Origin: an uncultured Clostridia bacterium
GTDB lineage: Bacteria > Bacillota > Clostridia > Christensenellales > Aristaeellaceae
Length of the DNA: 58,563 bases
Reading direction: 5' to 3'
NCBI GenBank assembly: GCA_934647235.1
Contig: CAKUFG010000016.1
Coordinates: 1 to 58,563, forward strand
In this document: positions 40,932 to 49,610 of the stretch, in pieces
Layout: the number at the start of each line of letters is the position of its first letter
Position numbering within the stretch: position 1 is the first letter of the stretch
Position numbers and translations under genes: made by a program
Notes under the pieces: model-generated
The model's input: only the letters and a program-made list of their open reading frames with translations
What the model was told of the DNA's origin: nothing
Database searches by the model: none

Positions 40932-41612
40932 ATGGATTGGTATCCGCTTTATAACTCACTGCGTATTGCGGCCATCAGCTGCTTTCTTGTGTTCTTCACG
41001 GGTATCTTCGCCGCTTACTATGTGGCGCGGCTGCCGCGGTGGATCAAGGGCGTGCTGGACGTGGTGCTGACGCTGCCTATGGTGCTGCCGCCGACGGTGG
41101 TGGGCTATTTTATCCTGCTGCTCTTTGGCGTAAAGCGCCCGCTGGGCATGTTTCTAAGCCAATTCGGCATCAAGCTTGTGATGACCTGGTACGGCGGTAT
41201 CCTGGCGGCGTCCGTGGTGGCGTTTCCGCTGATGTACCGCACGGCGCGCGGCGCGTTTGAAAGCTTTGACGATACCCTGGCCTATGCCGGCCAAACGCTG
41301 GGATTGTCCAATACATACATCTTCTGGCGCATCCGCATGCCCTATTGCCGGCAGGGTATCCTGGCCGGCGCGGTGCTGGCCTTTGCCAGAGCCCTGGGCG
41401 AATACGGCGCTACCAGCATGATCATTGGCTATACGCCCGGCCGCACGGCCACCATCTCCACAACTGTTTATCAGCTGTGGCGCACCAATGATGAGGGCGG
41501 CGCTTTCTTTTGGGTGATGGTCAACCTGGCCATCTCCGCTGTGGTGCTGCTGACGGTCAATATGCTGGAACGCCGGCAGAAGGGAGGGCGCGCGCATGCG
41601 TCTTGCTGTTGA
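40932..41612 (+). CDS. modB: molybdate ABC transporter permease
   Basis: The 226-residue permease has several membrane segments (AAISCFLVFFTGIFAAYYVA, VVLTLPMVLPPTVVGYFILL) and the ABC-contact motif ARALGEYGATSMIIG. It forms the channel for ModA-bound molybdate. GGAGGGG precedes the ATG. It overlaps modC by 17 bp. Confidence 0.95.
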   Translation: MDWYPLYNSLRIAAISCFLVFFTGIFAAYYVARLPRWIKGVLDVVLTLPMVLPPTVVGYFILLLFGVKRPLGMFLSQFGIKLVMTWYGGILAASVVAFPLMYRTARGAFESFDDTLAYAGQTLGLSNTYIFWRIRMPYCRQGILAGAVLAFARALGEYGATSMIIGYTPGRTATISTTVYQLWRTNDEGGAFFWVMVNLAISAVVLLTVNMLERRQKGGRAHASCC

Positions 41613-42660
41613 TATTACAAAGCGCCTGGGGAGCTTCTGCCTGCGCGTTGCCTTTGCCTGCGAGGATGGGGTGCTGGGCATCCTGGGCGCTTCGGGCTGC
41701 GGCAAAAGCATGACGCTCAAGTGCATCGCAGGCATTGAGCGGCCCGACAGCGGTCATATCGAGCTGGACGGCGTAACGCTGTTTGACAGCGAAAAAAGGA
41801 TCAACTTGCCCCCGCAGAAGCGGCATGTGGGCTATCTTTTCCAAAATTATGCGCTCTTTCCCAACATGACGGTGCGGCAGAACATCCTCTGCGGCCTGCG
41901 CGCCGAAAAGCGCAGCCGCGCGCAGAGCGAGCAGGCGCTGCGCGAGGTGATGGAGCTGCTGGGACTGACAGGGCTGGAGCGCCGGCTGCCCAGCCAGCTT
42001 TCGGGCGGCCAGCAGCAGCGCACGGCCCTGGCGCGCATCCTGATCAGCCAGCCAAAGCTGCTGATGCTGGACGAGCCATTCTCCGCGCTGGATACTCATC
42101 TGCGCGAAAAGCTGCAAATCGAAATGAAGCATCTGCTGCGATCCTATCAGGGCGCGACGCTGATGGTAACGCATAGCCGGGACGAGGCGTATCGCCTGTG
42201 CGACCGCATCGCGCTGATGGAAACGGGCCGCATTCTGACGCTGCAGCCCACCAAGCGGCTGTTTGCCAATCCGGGCACCATTGCCGCTGCCGCGGTGACA
42301 GGCTGCAAGAACATTGCCAAGGCCGCCAAGGCGGGGGAATATGCGGTGGATGTGCCCGAGTGGGGCGTTCGCCTGCGCACTGCGGCCCCTGTGCGGGACG
42401 GTCTGTGCGCGGTGGGCATCCGCGCACATTATTTCAATCCGCGCTGTATGCAGAATCGCTGCCAGGTGGAGCTGAAGGAAATTATGGAAGAGCCGTTCGA
42501 GCTGACCGTGCCCTTCCGCTATGAGAACCAAAAGAGCGACAGCCCTGAGCTGTGGTGGCGGCTCTCCAAGGACTGCAAGCCTGCGGCGGCAAAGCTGGAG
42601 CTGGGCGTAGCGCCGGAAAACGTGCTGCTGCTGTATGATGAGTCGGAGGACAGGCAATGA
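41596..42660 (+). CDS. modC: molybdate ABC transporter ATPase
   Basis: The 354-residue ATPase has Walker A (GASGCGKS), the signature LSGGQQQR, Walker B (LLMLDEP) and the H-loop THSRDEA. A C-terminal regulatory part of about 110 residues recalls the molybdate-binding (TOBE) region but is diverged. It powers ModB. Its stop overlaps the next start (ATGA). Confidence 0.93.
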   Translation: MRLAVDITKRLGSFCLRVAFACEDGVLGILGASGCGKSMTLKCIAGIERPDSGHIELDGVTLFDSEKRINLPPQKRHVGYLFQNYALFPNMTVRQNILCGLRAEKRSRAQSEQALREVMELLGLTGLERRLPSQLSGGQQQRTALARILISQPKLLMLDEPFSALDTHLREKLQIEMKHLLRSYQGATLMVTHSRDEAYRLCDRIALMETGRILTLQPTKRLFANPGTIAAAAVTGCKNIAKAAKAGEYAVDVPEWGVRLRTAAPVRDGLCAVGIRAHYFNPRCMQNRCQVELKEIMEEPFELTVPFRYENQKSDSPELWWRLSKDCKPAAAKLELGVAPENVLLLYDESEDRQ

Positions 42661-43688
42661 AAAATAGCCTGCTTACAAAGAGCGCACGGCGCGCCAGGAT
42701 GCAGATTGTCCTGCTGCTGGCGGCGCTGGTGCTTGTGTTTCTGCTTTCCTTCTCGCTGGGACGCTACGACGTGCCGGTGGGGCAGGTGGTCAGAATCCTG
42801 TTTTCCCGCGTATTCCCGATCGAAGCCAGCTGGACGAAAAACATGGAAATTGCCGTGCTCAACGTGCGTCTGCCGCGTATCCTGCTGGTGTGCATGGTGG
42901 GCTGCTGCCTGGCCATGGCGGGAGCAAGCTACCAGAGCGTGTTCCAGAATCCCATGGCTGCCCCGGATATTCTGGGCGCGTCCTCGGGCGCGTGCTTCGG
43001 CGCGGCGCTGGCCATCCTGCTGGATGGCAACCGGGCGATGATCATGGTGTCAGCCTTTTCCTTTAGTCTGCTTACTGTGGCGCTGGTCTATCTGATTGGC
43101 AGCCGCACGCGCGGCAGCAGGACGGTCAATATCCTGCTGGCAGGCGTGATGATCTCCTCTCTCTTTTCAGCGGGGACTTCCTATATCAAATTGGTGGCCG
43201 ATCCCAGCAACCAGCTGCCCGCCATCACCTATTGGCTGATGGGCAGCTTTTCGGGCGCGCGCATGCGCGATGTGCGCTTTGCTTTTATTCCCATGGCGCT
43301 GGGCTGCGCGCCGCTGCTGCTGGTGCGCTGGCGGCTCAATATCCTGTCTGCCGGAGAGGACGAGGCGCGCGCGATGGGTGTGAACACCCGCAGGCTGCGT
43401 CTGCTGACGGTGATCTGCGCTACGCTGATGACCGCTGCCAGTGTGGCGGTTTCCGGCATGATCGGCTGGGTGGGATTGGTGATCCCCCATCTGTGCCGCA
43501 AGACCATCGGCAACGACTGCCGCCATCTGCTGCCGGCTTCGATGGTATTTGGCGCGCTGTTTTTGCTGCTGGTGGACAATGTATCCCGCAATCTGCTGGC
43601 CACGGAGATACCTATCGGCATCCTGACAGCCTTTGTGGGCGCGCCCTTCTTTATCTACCTGATGACCAGAAAGGATGCGGCGCTGTGA
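42657..43688 (+). CDS. FecCD/BtuC-type ABC permease, possibly MolB-like
   Basis: The 343-residue protein has the class II importer permease pattern: VLNVRLPRILLVCMVGCCLA, AGASYQSVFQNPMAAPDILG, GWVGLVIPHLCRKTIGNDCR and TEIPIGILTAFVGAPFFIYL. The family carries iron chelates, cobalamin, haem, or molybdate in the MolBCA system of Haemophilus. Direct coupling with modC makes an oxyanion or a metal chelate used by the hydroxylase plausible. Confidence 0.9.
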   Translation: MKNSLLTKSARRARMQIVLLLAALVLVFLLSFSLGRYDVPVGQVVRILFSRVFPIEASWTKNMEIAVLNVRLPRILLVCMVGCCLAMAGASYQSVFQNPMAAPDILGASSGACFGAALAILLDGNRAMIMVSAFSFSLLTVALVYLIGSRTRGSRTVNILLAGVMISSLFSAGTSYIKLVADPSNQLPAITYWLMGSFSGARMRDVRFAFIPMALGCAPLLLVRWRLNILSAGEDEARAMGVNTRRLRLLTVICATLMTAASVAVSGMIGWVGLVIPHLCRKTIGNDCRHLLPASMVFGALFLLLVDNVSRNLLATEIPIGILTAFVGAPFFIYLMTRKDAAL

Positions 43689-44461
43689 AGCTGGAAGTAA
43701 AGAACCTGAGCTTTGCCTATCGTGATCATCCGGTGCTGCAGGATATCAGCTTTGATACGCGGCCGGGCGAGTTTTTATCCGTCCTTGGCCCCAACGGCGT
43801 GGGCAAGAGCACGCTGTTCCGCTGCATTTTAGGTATTCTGCGCGATTATCAGGGCGAGATCCTGCTGGATGGCCGCGAGGCACGCGGCATTGCACAGCGC
43901 GAAATGGCAGGCATGATCGCCTATATTCCCCAGTCGCACCGTCCTACCTTTGGCTATACGGTGCAGGATACCGTGCTGATGGGCGTGACGCACCGGTTGT
44001 CACCCTTTGCCGCGCCGCGTGCCGAGCATGTGCGGCAGGCGCGGGAGGCCATGGCGCGCGTGGGCGTGCAGGATATGGCGGAGCGCAATTTTTCGCATCT
44101 GAGCGGCGGCGAGCAGCAGCTGGTGCTGGTGGCGCGCGCGCTGTGTCAGCAATCCAGAATCCTGGTGATGGACGAGCCCACCAGCAGCCTGGACTTTGGC
44201 AATCAGCTGCGCGTGCTTGCCTGCGTGCGCGGCCTGACGCAGGAGGGCTATACCGTGCTTTTGTCCACGCATAACCCGCAACACGCGCTGACGTTTTCGC
44301 ATCGCATCCTGGCGCTGCACGGCGGCGGCGTCGCGGCGCTGGGCGACGCGGGGGATACGCTGACGCCTGAATTGATCCGGCAGCTTTATCAAGTGGAGGC
44401 AGATTTTGTGGATACCCGGCAGGGGCGCGTGATTGTGCCGCACAGGGGAGGCAGCCTATGA
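43685..44461 (+). CDS. FecE-type ABC ATPase
   Basis: The 258-residue protein starts at a GTG that overlaps the permease stop (GTGA). It has Walker A (GPNGVGKST), the signature LSGGEQQ, Walker B (ILVMDEPTSSLDFG) and STHNPQHA. It energises the adjacent permease. The frame stays open upstream through the permease gene, but only the part from this GTG matches the family. Confidence 0.92.
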   Translation: MKLEVKNLSFAYRDHPVLQDISFDTRPGEFLSVLGPNGVGKSTLFRCILGILRDYQGEILLDGREARGIAQREMAGMIAYIPQSHRPTFGYTVQDTVLMGVTHRLSPFAAPRAEHVRQAREAMARVGVQDMAERNFSHLSGGEQQLVLVARALCQQSRILVMDEPTSSLDFGNQLRVLACVRGLTQEGYTVLLSTHNPQHALTFSHRILALHGGGVAALGDAGDTLTPELIRQLYQVEADFVDTRQGRVIVPHRGGSL

Positions 44462-45186
44462 CGACCATGTCGATGTGGCGGCCGGATATGGTGCGCTTTA
44501 TGCGCGATGCAGCCACGCACAGCGATTATAACGCGCGCCTGCGCGACATGATGCTGCCCTACCTGCACCCGCAGGATAGCATTTGTGACGCAGGCTGCGG
44601 CCTGGGCTATCTTTCGCTGGCGCTGGCTCCGTATGTGCGGCAGATTACGGCCATTGATCAAAGCGAAAGCGCCATTGCCGTGCTGCGCGAAAACTGCGCG
44701 GCGCAGCGCATCGGCAACATCTGCGCGCAATGCGAGCGGATGGAGAACGTAACCGTCCATACGCCCTTTGACGCGATGATCTTTTGCCTGTACGGCCAAC
44801 TGGATGAGATATTGGATATTTCCAGGCGCATGTGCCGCAGCAATATCCTGATTGTCAAGCGCAACGAGCCCTATCACCGCTTTTCGGCCGGCATGGTCAG
44901 GAAAAAGGCCGACGGCTATGCGGGCGCGGCGGAGCGGCTGCGCGCCATGGGCGTGCCCTTTGAGGAAAAGGCGATGACGCTGGATCTGAACCAGCCCTTC
45001 CGCAATATGGAGGATGCGCGGCGGTTCTTCCGCCTGTACAGCCAGGATAAAAACAAGCGCGCGGTGACGGATGAATATCTGCAGAACCGGCTGCGCGAAA
45101 CGGACGATCCCGCGTTCCCATTGGAGCTGCCGATGCAGCGGAATCTCGCGCTGATTACGCTGAACGTAAACAGTCTGCAACGGTGA
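44458..45186 (+). CDS. class I SAM-dependent methyltransferase in the importer operon
   Basis: The 242-residue protein has motif I (ICDAGCGLGYLSLALAPY), ITAIDQSESAI and a Rossmann-type layout. It starts in overlap with the ATPase stop (ATGA) and is followed by the substrate-binding gene, so it sits inside the ABC operon. It could methylate a metal ligand or an imported chelate after uptake. The acceptor is unknown. Confidence 0.85.
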   Translation: MTTMSMWRPDMVRFMRDAATHSDYNARLRDMMLPYLHPQDSICDAGCGLGYLSLALAPYVRQITAIDQSESAIAVLRENCAAQRIGNICAQCERMENVTVHTPFDAMIFCLYGQLDEILDISRRMCRSNILIVKRNEPYHRFSAGMVRKKADGYAGAAERLRAMGVPFEEKAMTLDLNQPFRNMEDARRFFRLYSQDKNKRAVTDEYLQNRLRETDDPAFPLELPMQRNLALITLNVNSLQR

Positions 45187-45238
45187 ATAACCGTCAGAAA
45201 TATGAAGGGCTGAACAAGCCCGTCAAGGAGGAAACCCC

Positions 45239-46285
45239 ATGATGAAGAAGTTCCTGTCCCTGCTGCTCGCGCTGTGCCTGGCCTGCAGCCTGTGCTCCTT
45301 TGCTACGGCGGAGGAAACGCGCACGTTCGTGGATTCCACGGGACGCGAGGTAACGCTGCCCGCCAACATCACCAGGATCGCCATTTCCGGGCCGCTGGCG
45401 CAGATATTCGTCTTTGCCCTCGCGCCTGAAATGCTGGTTGGCATCGCCAACGCCTGGGATAAGAGCGCCGAGGGCATCCTGCCCACCGCGTATTACAACC
45501 TGCCCCTGCTGGGCCAGCTGTATGGCGGCAAGGGCGAAATGAACCTGGAAACGCTGCTGGCCGCCGCGCCCGACGTGGTCATCGACGTGGGCGAACCCAA
45601 GAAGACCGTGAAGGAAGATCTGGATGCGCTGACTGAGCAGACCGGCATCCCCTTTGTGCATATCACCACCCATACTGGCACGGCTGGCGACGCCTACCGC
45701 AAGCTGGGCGAGCTGCTGGGCAAGCAGGAGGAAGCCGAAGAGCTGGCGGCCTACTGCGAAAATGTCATGGCGCGCGCCGCGGCTATTGCCGGCAGCGTGG
45801 AAAAGGCCAACCTTCTCTATGTTTCCGGTGCTGAAGGGCTGAACGTAATCGCCAGGGGCTCCTATCATGCCGAAGTGATCGACATGCTGGCCAACAACCT
45901 GGCGGCGGTGGACAATCCCTCCTCCAAGGGCACGGGCAACGAGGTGGATATGGAGCAGATCCTGGCCTGGAATCCGGACTTTGTCATCTTCGCCCCCGGC
46001 AGCATTTACAGCACCGTGGCGACCATGGATACCTGGCAGACCATCACCGCTATCCAGAATGGCAACTATGTGGAAGTTCCCATGGGCCCCTACAACTGGA
46101 TGGGCTTCCCGCCCTCTGTGCAGCGCCTGCTGGGCGTGATGTGGATGGAGAAGGTGCTCTATCCTGAAGCGGCCGATTACGACATGTATGAGGAAGTAAA
46201 GACCTACTTCGACCTGTTCTATCACTGCGAGCTGACTCAGGAGCTGTATCAGCAGCTGACGGCCAACTCCTTTGTAAAAGAATAA
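45239..46285 (+). CDS. FecB/MolA-type ABC substrate-binding protein
   Basis: The 348-residue protein has a signal peptide (MMKKFLSLLLALCLACSLCS, cut near ATA-EET or lipidated at one of the cysteines). The periplasmic-binding fold of helical-backbone type follows: TRTFVDSTGREVTLPANITR, LETLLAAAPDVVID, LLYVSGAEGLNVIARGSYH, ILAWNPDFVIFAPGS. It delivers a metal chelate or oxyanion to the preceding permease and ATPase. CAAGGAGG precedes the ATG. Confidence 0.9.
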   Translation: MMKKFLSLLLALCLACSLCSFATAEETRTFVDSTGREVTLPANITRIAISGPLAQIFVFALAPEMLVGIANAWDKSAEGILPTAYYNLPLLGQLYGGKGEMNLETLLAAAPDVVIDVGEPKKTVKEDLDALTEQTGIPFVHITTHTGTAGDAYRKLGELLGKQEEAEELAAYCENVMARAAAIAGSVEKANLLYVSGAEGLNVIARGSYHAEVIDMLANNLAAVDNPSSKGTGNEVDMEQILAWNPDFVIFAPGSIYSTVATMDTWQTITAIQNGNYVEVPMGPYNWMGFPPSVQRLLGVMWMEKVLYPEAADYDMYEEVKTYFDLFYHCELTQELYQQLTANSFVKE

Positions 46286-46342
46286 TCGTTTCATGGCGCG
46301 GGAGGGGGAAAGTCTCTCCCTCCCGCCGGAAAGGACTGCGAT

Positions 46343-47341
46343 ATGCGTTCGATCTTTGCAAAGCTGCTTTATGAAATGGAAAAGGGCCACGATACCATGC
46401 TGGCCACCATCGTGGCGGACGACGGCTCCGCCCCGCGCGGCAAGGGCAGCCAGATGCTTGTAGGCGCGCAGGGCCGCTTGGTGGGCACCATCGGCGGCGG
46501 CGCCGTTGAGCTGCGCAGCGAGCAGATGGCCATAGAGCTGCTGGAAAAAAAGCAGAGCGGGCTGCATGAATTCCATCTGCAAAAGAACAGAATTGAGGAT
46601 ATCGGCATGGTGTGCGGCGGCGATGTGACGGTGCTGTTTACCCGCATTCCGGGTACGGATGCGCGCTGGAACAGCCTGGCGCAAAAGGCCATGCAGTGCT
46701 TTGCCGGGATGACCCCGGCTGATCTGAGCCTGGGGCTGAACGGCGGCCTGGCCGCGCTGATCGGCGCGGATGGGCAGCTGCTGGCGGGCGAAGCGCCTGC
46801 GCCGGATGAAAAGCATGTGCTGCTGCCCCTGCCGCTGGGGGAGCGCGCGCTGATCTTTGGCGCGGGGCACATTGCCCAATCGTTGGTGCCGCTGCTGAAA
46901 ACCATCAATTTCCGCCCTGTCGTGTATGACTGCCGGCCGGAGTGCGCCAATCAGGCAAACTTTCCGGATGCAGATCAGGTGATCGTGGGCGATTTTGATA
47001 ATATCGCTGCATCGCTTGAGCTGAAGCCCGAGGATTATATCGTCATCATGACCAACGGCCACAGCCATGACTTTGAGGTGGAGCTGCAGGCATTGCAGGC
47101 GGATCATGCCTATGTGGGCGTGATCGGCTCGGCCAAGAAAACCGCCTCGGTCAACGCGCGCCTGCGTGAGCGGGGCGTGACGGAGGATCGACTGGCCGTT
47201 GTGCATACGCCCATCGGCACGGCCATTAAGGCTGTTACCCCGGCGGAAATCGCCGTAAGCATCGCGGGGGAAATGATCTGTGTGCGTGCGCTGCGCCGCG
47301 AGGGCGGGCAGAAAGCGCATCATGGCTGCCCCATGCATTAA
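46343..47341 (+). CDS. XdhC-family molybdenum cofactor maturation protein
   Basis: The 332-residue protein has the XdhC/CoxI N-terminal domain (MLATIVADDGSAPRGKGSQM, GTIGGGAVE) and the C-terminal Rossmann domain (ALIFGAGHIAQSLVPLLKTI, VYDCRPECANQANFPDADQV, YVGVIGSAKKTASVNARLRE). XdhC binds the molybdenum cofactor, helps add its terminal sulfur, and inserts it into xanthine dehydrogenase-type enzymes. It is the last gene before a large perfect hairpin. Confidence 0.93.
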   Translation: MRSIFAKLLYEMEKGHDTMLATIVADDGSAPRGKGSQMLVGAQGRLVGTIGGGAVELRSEQMAIELLEKKQSGLHEFHLQKNRIEDIGMVCGGDVTVLFTRIPGTDARWNSLAQKAMQCFAGMTPADLSLGLNGGLAALIGADGQLLAGEAPAPDEKHVLLPLPLGERALIFGAGHIAQSLVPLLKTINFRPVVYDCRPECANQANFPDADQVIVGDFDNIAASLELKPEDYIVIMTNGHSHDFEVELQALQADHAYVGVIGSAKKTASVNARLRERGVTEDRLAVVHTPIGTAIKAVTPAEIAVSIAGEMICVRALRREGGQKAHHGCPMH

Positions 47342-47351
47342 TACAGATTCT

Positions 47352-47400
47352 CAACTCAAATCAAAACCACCGGCTTAGCCGGTGGTTTTGATTTGAGTTG
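47352..47400. terminator. bidirectional terminator with perfect 23-bp stem
   Basis: Both arms of 23 nt match perfectly around a TTA loop (left arm 47352-47374 starting CAACTCAAATC, right arm 47378-47400). The GC core CCACCGGC is flanked by A/T-rich arms that supply a T-rich tail in both directions. It separates the convergent xdhC-type and tetR genes. Confidence 0.85.
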
Positions 47401-47404
47401 CGGT

Positions 47405-48052
47405 TTATTGCAGCAGGTAGGGCACCTCGGGCGTGTATTTGTTGGCGAAGTCAAAGGCCAGCCGCAGGTTTTCCTGAATCGTGGGCAGATCAAGCCTGCA
47501 CAGTATGCCGATCAGATACACATGATAATAGCAGAAGGTATCAATGTTCTGCAGGTCAGAATTGCCGCTGAGAAACTCATGATACAGCCTGCGGCGCGCG
47601 CCCAAATCCATGCAGACCGACATGCGCAGATCCAGTTCGTCAAAGGGCTTGTGAAAATCGCGGATGATGGCGCGGTAGTGATTGCTGACGATGCCGACCT
47701 TGCTGGTTTCCCAGACGTCCATAGCGTCCTTGCGATAGAATAGATCAAGGTTCTTTTCACTGCTGGTGATCACGCGGTAAAAATAAATGTACATCACGCA
47801 GATGCGCCAGTAGGCGTTTTGATATTCGTCGGGATACTGATCGATGAAATCTCGCAGGTACTGAAAGTACTCGTCGATCATGTACAGCAGGAGCAGATAT
47901 TTGTTTTTGAAATGATAGGAGATCGTGCTCTTGGTTATGCCGATTTCATCTGCGATTTGCTGGAAGGTTGTATTGTTGTAGCCATAATCGTGGAACATTT
48001 TTTCGGCCGTGGTGAGAATCTGCGTTTTGACAAGAGGCGCTTTATCTTTCAT
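47405..48052 (-). CDS. TetR-family transcriptional regulator
   Basis: The 215-residue protein has an N-terminal TetR helix-turn-helix (ILTTAEKMFHDYGYNNTTFQ, IADEIGITKSTISYHFKNK) and a helical ligand domain rich in aromatic residues. It is divergent from the MFS and molybdenum hydroxylase genes. The palindromes before tetR, before the MFS gene and before the HD gene are its probable targets. The effector may be the transported substrate; that is inference. Confidence 0.93.
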   Translation of the reverse strand: MKDKAPLVKTQILTTAEKMFHDYGYNNTTFQQIADEIGITKSTISYHFKNKYLLLLYMIDEYFQYLRDFIDQYPDEYQNAYWRICVMYIYFYRVITSSEKNLDLFYRKDAMDVWETSKVGIVSNHYRAIIRDFHKPFDELDLRMSVCMDLGARRRLYHEFLSGNSDLQNIDTFCYYHVYLIGILCRLDLPTIQENLRLAFDFANKYTPEVPYLLQ

Positions 48053-48084
48053 GGGCAGGCTCGCTTTCTGATATCTACAATTGA

Positions 48085-48114
48085 ATTATAGCACAGGAAA
48101 AGATAAAAAAGCAA
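48085..48114 (-). promoter_or_regulatory. tetR promoter
   Basis: On the minus strand TTGCTT-N18-TATAAT with extended TG (TGCTATAAT), about 33 nt before the tetR start. Confidence 0.6.
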
Positions 48115-48124
48115 ATGACAAAGC

Positions 48125-48152
48125 AAAAAAACAAAATATAATTTGTTCAGTA
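48125..48152. promoter_or_regulatory. TetR-type operator, copy 3 (upstream of tetR)
   Basis: AACAA-N8-TTGTTCAGTA. The right arm is the full half-site; the left arm keeps only AACAA. It lies just upstream of the tetR -35. Confidence 0.5.
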
Positions 48153-48282
48153 AACGCGCGTAAATGAAAAAAACGCAAAAATAGGGGAATTTGCTCCGCA
48201 AAAGCTGATCGAAGACTAAAAATGTGTTGAAAATCGCGCGGTTTTCGCTTGCCATCCAGACCGTTATGTTTTTTATTGCATA

Positions 48283-48311
48283 TTGACGAATATCGATAAA
48301 GCAATTATGAT
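48283..48311 (+). promoter_or_regulatory. promoter of the MFS-hydroxylase operon
   Basis: TTGACG-N17-TATGAT. Operator copy 4 overlaps the end of the -10 and the start of transcription. The 180 bp between here and the tetR promoter hold no gene. Confidence 0.65.
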
Positions 48312-48337
48312 TAGAACAAATGATGATTTGTTCAGAA
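48310..48337. promoter_or_regulatory. TetR-type operator, copy 4 (at the MFS promoter start)
   Basis: ATTAGAACAA-N8-TTGTTCAGAA. The core GAACAA-N8-TTGTTC is a perfect inverted repeat with the same spacing as the other copies. Confidence 0.65.
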
Positions 48338-48386
48338 ATGTGTCGATTCTGGGCGGCGTCAATTTGGCAAGGAGGGATCTTTCCAC

Positions 48387-49583
48387 ATGTCCACTGCGAA
48401 CAAAAGCAGCAATCGCTGGCTGGCGCTGATGTCGGCCACACTCGCCTTCACCTTTACGTTCCTCAGCCGCTTTACCTGGGCGCCGCTGATGAGCACCGTA
48501 ATGGAGGAGTTTTCCATCAACGCCACCCAGGCCGGCCTGTACATGTCCGCCTTCTTCGCGGGCTACTGCATCACGCAGATTCCCGGCGGCATCATGGCCG
48601 ATAAGCTGCAGCCCAAGTACATTCTGATTATCGCCACCCTGCTGGGCGGCATCTGCACGGCGCTGATGGCCGTCATTGGCGGCTACACCATGGGTCTGGT
48701 CGTGCGCATTGTCAACGGTCTGTGCTCGGGCGTGATCATGTCCAGCTGCTCTAAGATCGTTACCGCCAACTTTGCTCCCAAGGAGCGCGCCACCGGCATG
48801 GGCATCCTGCTGGCCTCCCCGCCCATCGGCATCCTGCTGGCCAATCAGATTGCGCCCCGCCTGATGCATGCGGTTGGCTGGCGCGGCACCTTTGCCTATG
48901 TCAGCCTGTTCGCGGTGCTGGTGATTGTTTGCCTGTTCCTGTTTGTAAAGCCCATTCCCAAGGCGCCCGCTCCCGCCGGCAAGGCCGGACTGCTGGAAGG
49001 CCTGGTGGTTTATTTCAAGGATCCCCAGCAGATCATCCTGGCGCTGTCGGGCTTCATGTTCATGTTTGTCAACAATGGCTTCTCCACCTGGGGCAATAAG
49101 TTTGCCCAGTCCATCGGCCTGACCGCCACCCAGGGCGGCATGATCGTATCCGCCTTTTCCATCGCGGGCATCATCGCCTCCTGCTTCTCGGGCAAGTTAG
49201 CTAACGCCCTGGGCATGAGCCACAAAAAGTTTATGCTGATTGCCCTGGCGCTGATGGGCGTTTCCTGCGCGGTGTTTGGGCTGATGAACAGCTACGTCAC
49301 CCTGATCCTGATCGGCGTTATCTTCGGCGCGTTTTCCTATCTGCCCTCTACGCACTATACCACCCTGGCCGCGATCCGCGCGGGCGATCAGTACAGCGCC
49401 ACTGCTATTTCGATCGAGAACCTGATTTTCCAGTCCGCAAGCCTTGTGCAGCCCATTATTGTTGGCCGCATCATCGACAGCACCGGCAATTACAATGTCG
49501 TCTGGTTCTTCTTCGCGGGCGTCTGCCTGTGCGGCGTGGCCATCGGCCTGGCCTTCCGCGCATCCAGGAAGAACGCCCAATAA
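48387..49583 (+). CDS. MFS transporter of the hydroxylase operon
   Basis: The 398-residue protein has about 12 membrane segments and the MFS motifs GGIMADKLQPKYILI (between helices 2 and 3) and NGLCSGVIMSSCSKIV. It resembles anion:cation or organic acid symporters in its start (FLSRFTWAPLMSTVMEEFSI). As first gene of the operon with the molybdenum hydroxylase it probably imports the hydroxylase substrate or exports the product. CAAGGAGG precedes the ATG. Confidence 0.9.
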   Translation: MSTANKSSNRWLALMSATLAFTFTFLSRFTWAPLMSTVMEEFSINATQAGLYMSAFFAGYCITQIPGGIMADKLQPKYILIIATLLGGICTALMAVIGGYTMGLVVRIVNGLCSGVIMSSCSKIVTANFAPKERATGMGILLASPPIGILLANQIAPRLMHAVGWRGTFAYVSLFAVLVIVCLFLFVKPIPKAPAPAGKAGLLEGLVVYFKDPQQIILALSGFMFMFVNNGFSTWGNKFAQSIGLTATQGGMIVSAFSIAGIIASCFSGKLANALGMSHKKFMLIALALMGVSCAVFGLMNSYVTLILIGVIFGAFSYLPSTHYTTLAAIRAGDQYSATAISIENLIFQSASLVQPIIVGRIIDSTGNYNVVWFFFAGVCLCGVAIGLAFRASRKNAQ

Positions 49584-49610
49584 GTCGTCTTGAATTAAAG
49601 GAGAAAATAC

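Noticed and set aside
43232..43684. Upstream extension of the FecE-type ATPase frame
   Set aside because: The frame is open through the permease gene, but only the part from the GTG at 43685 matches ATPases. The rest is the permease gene read in another frame.
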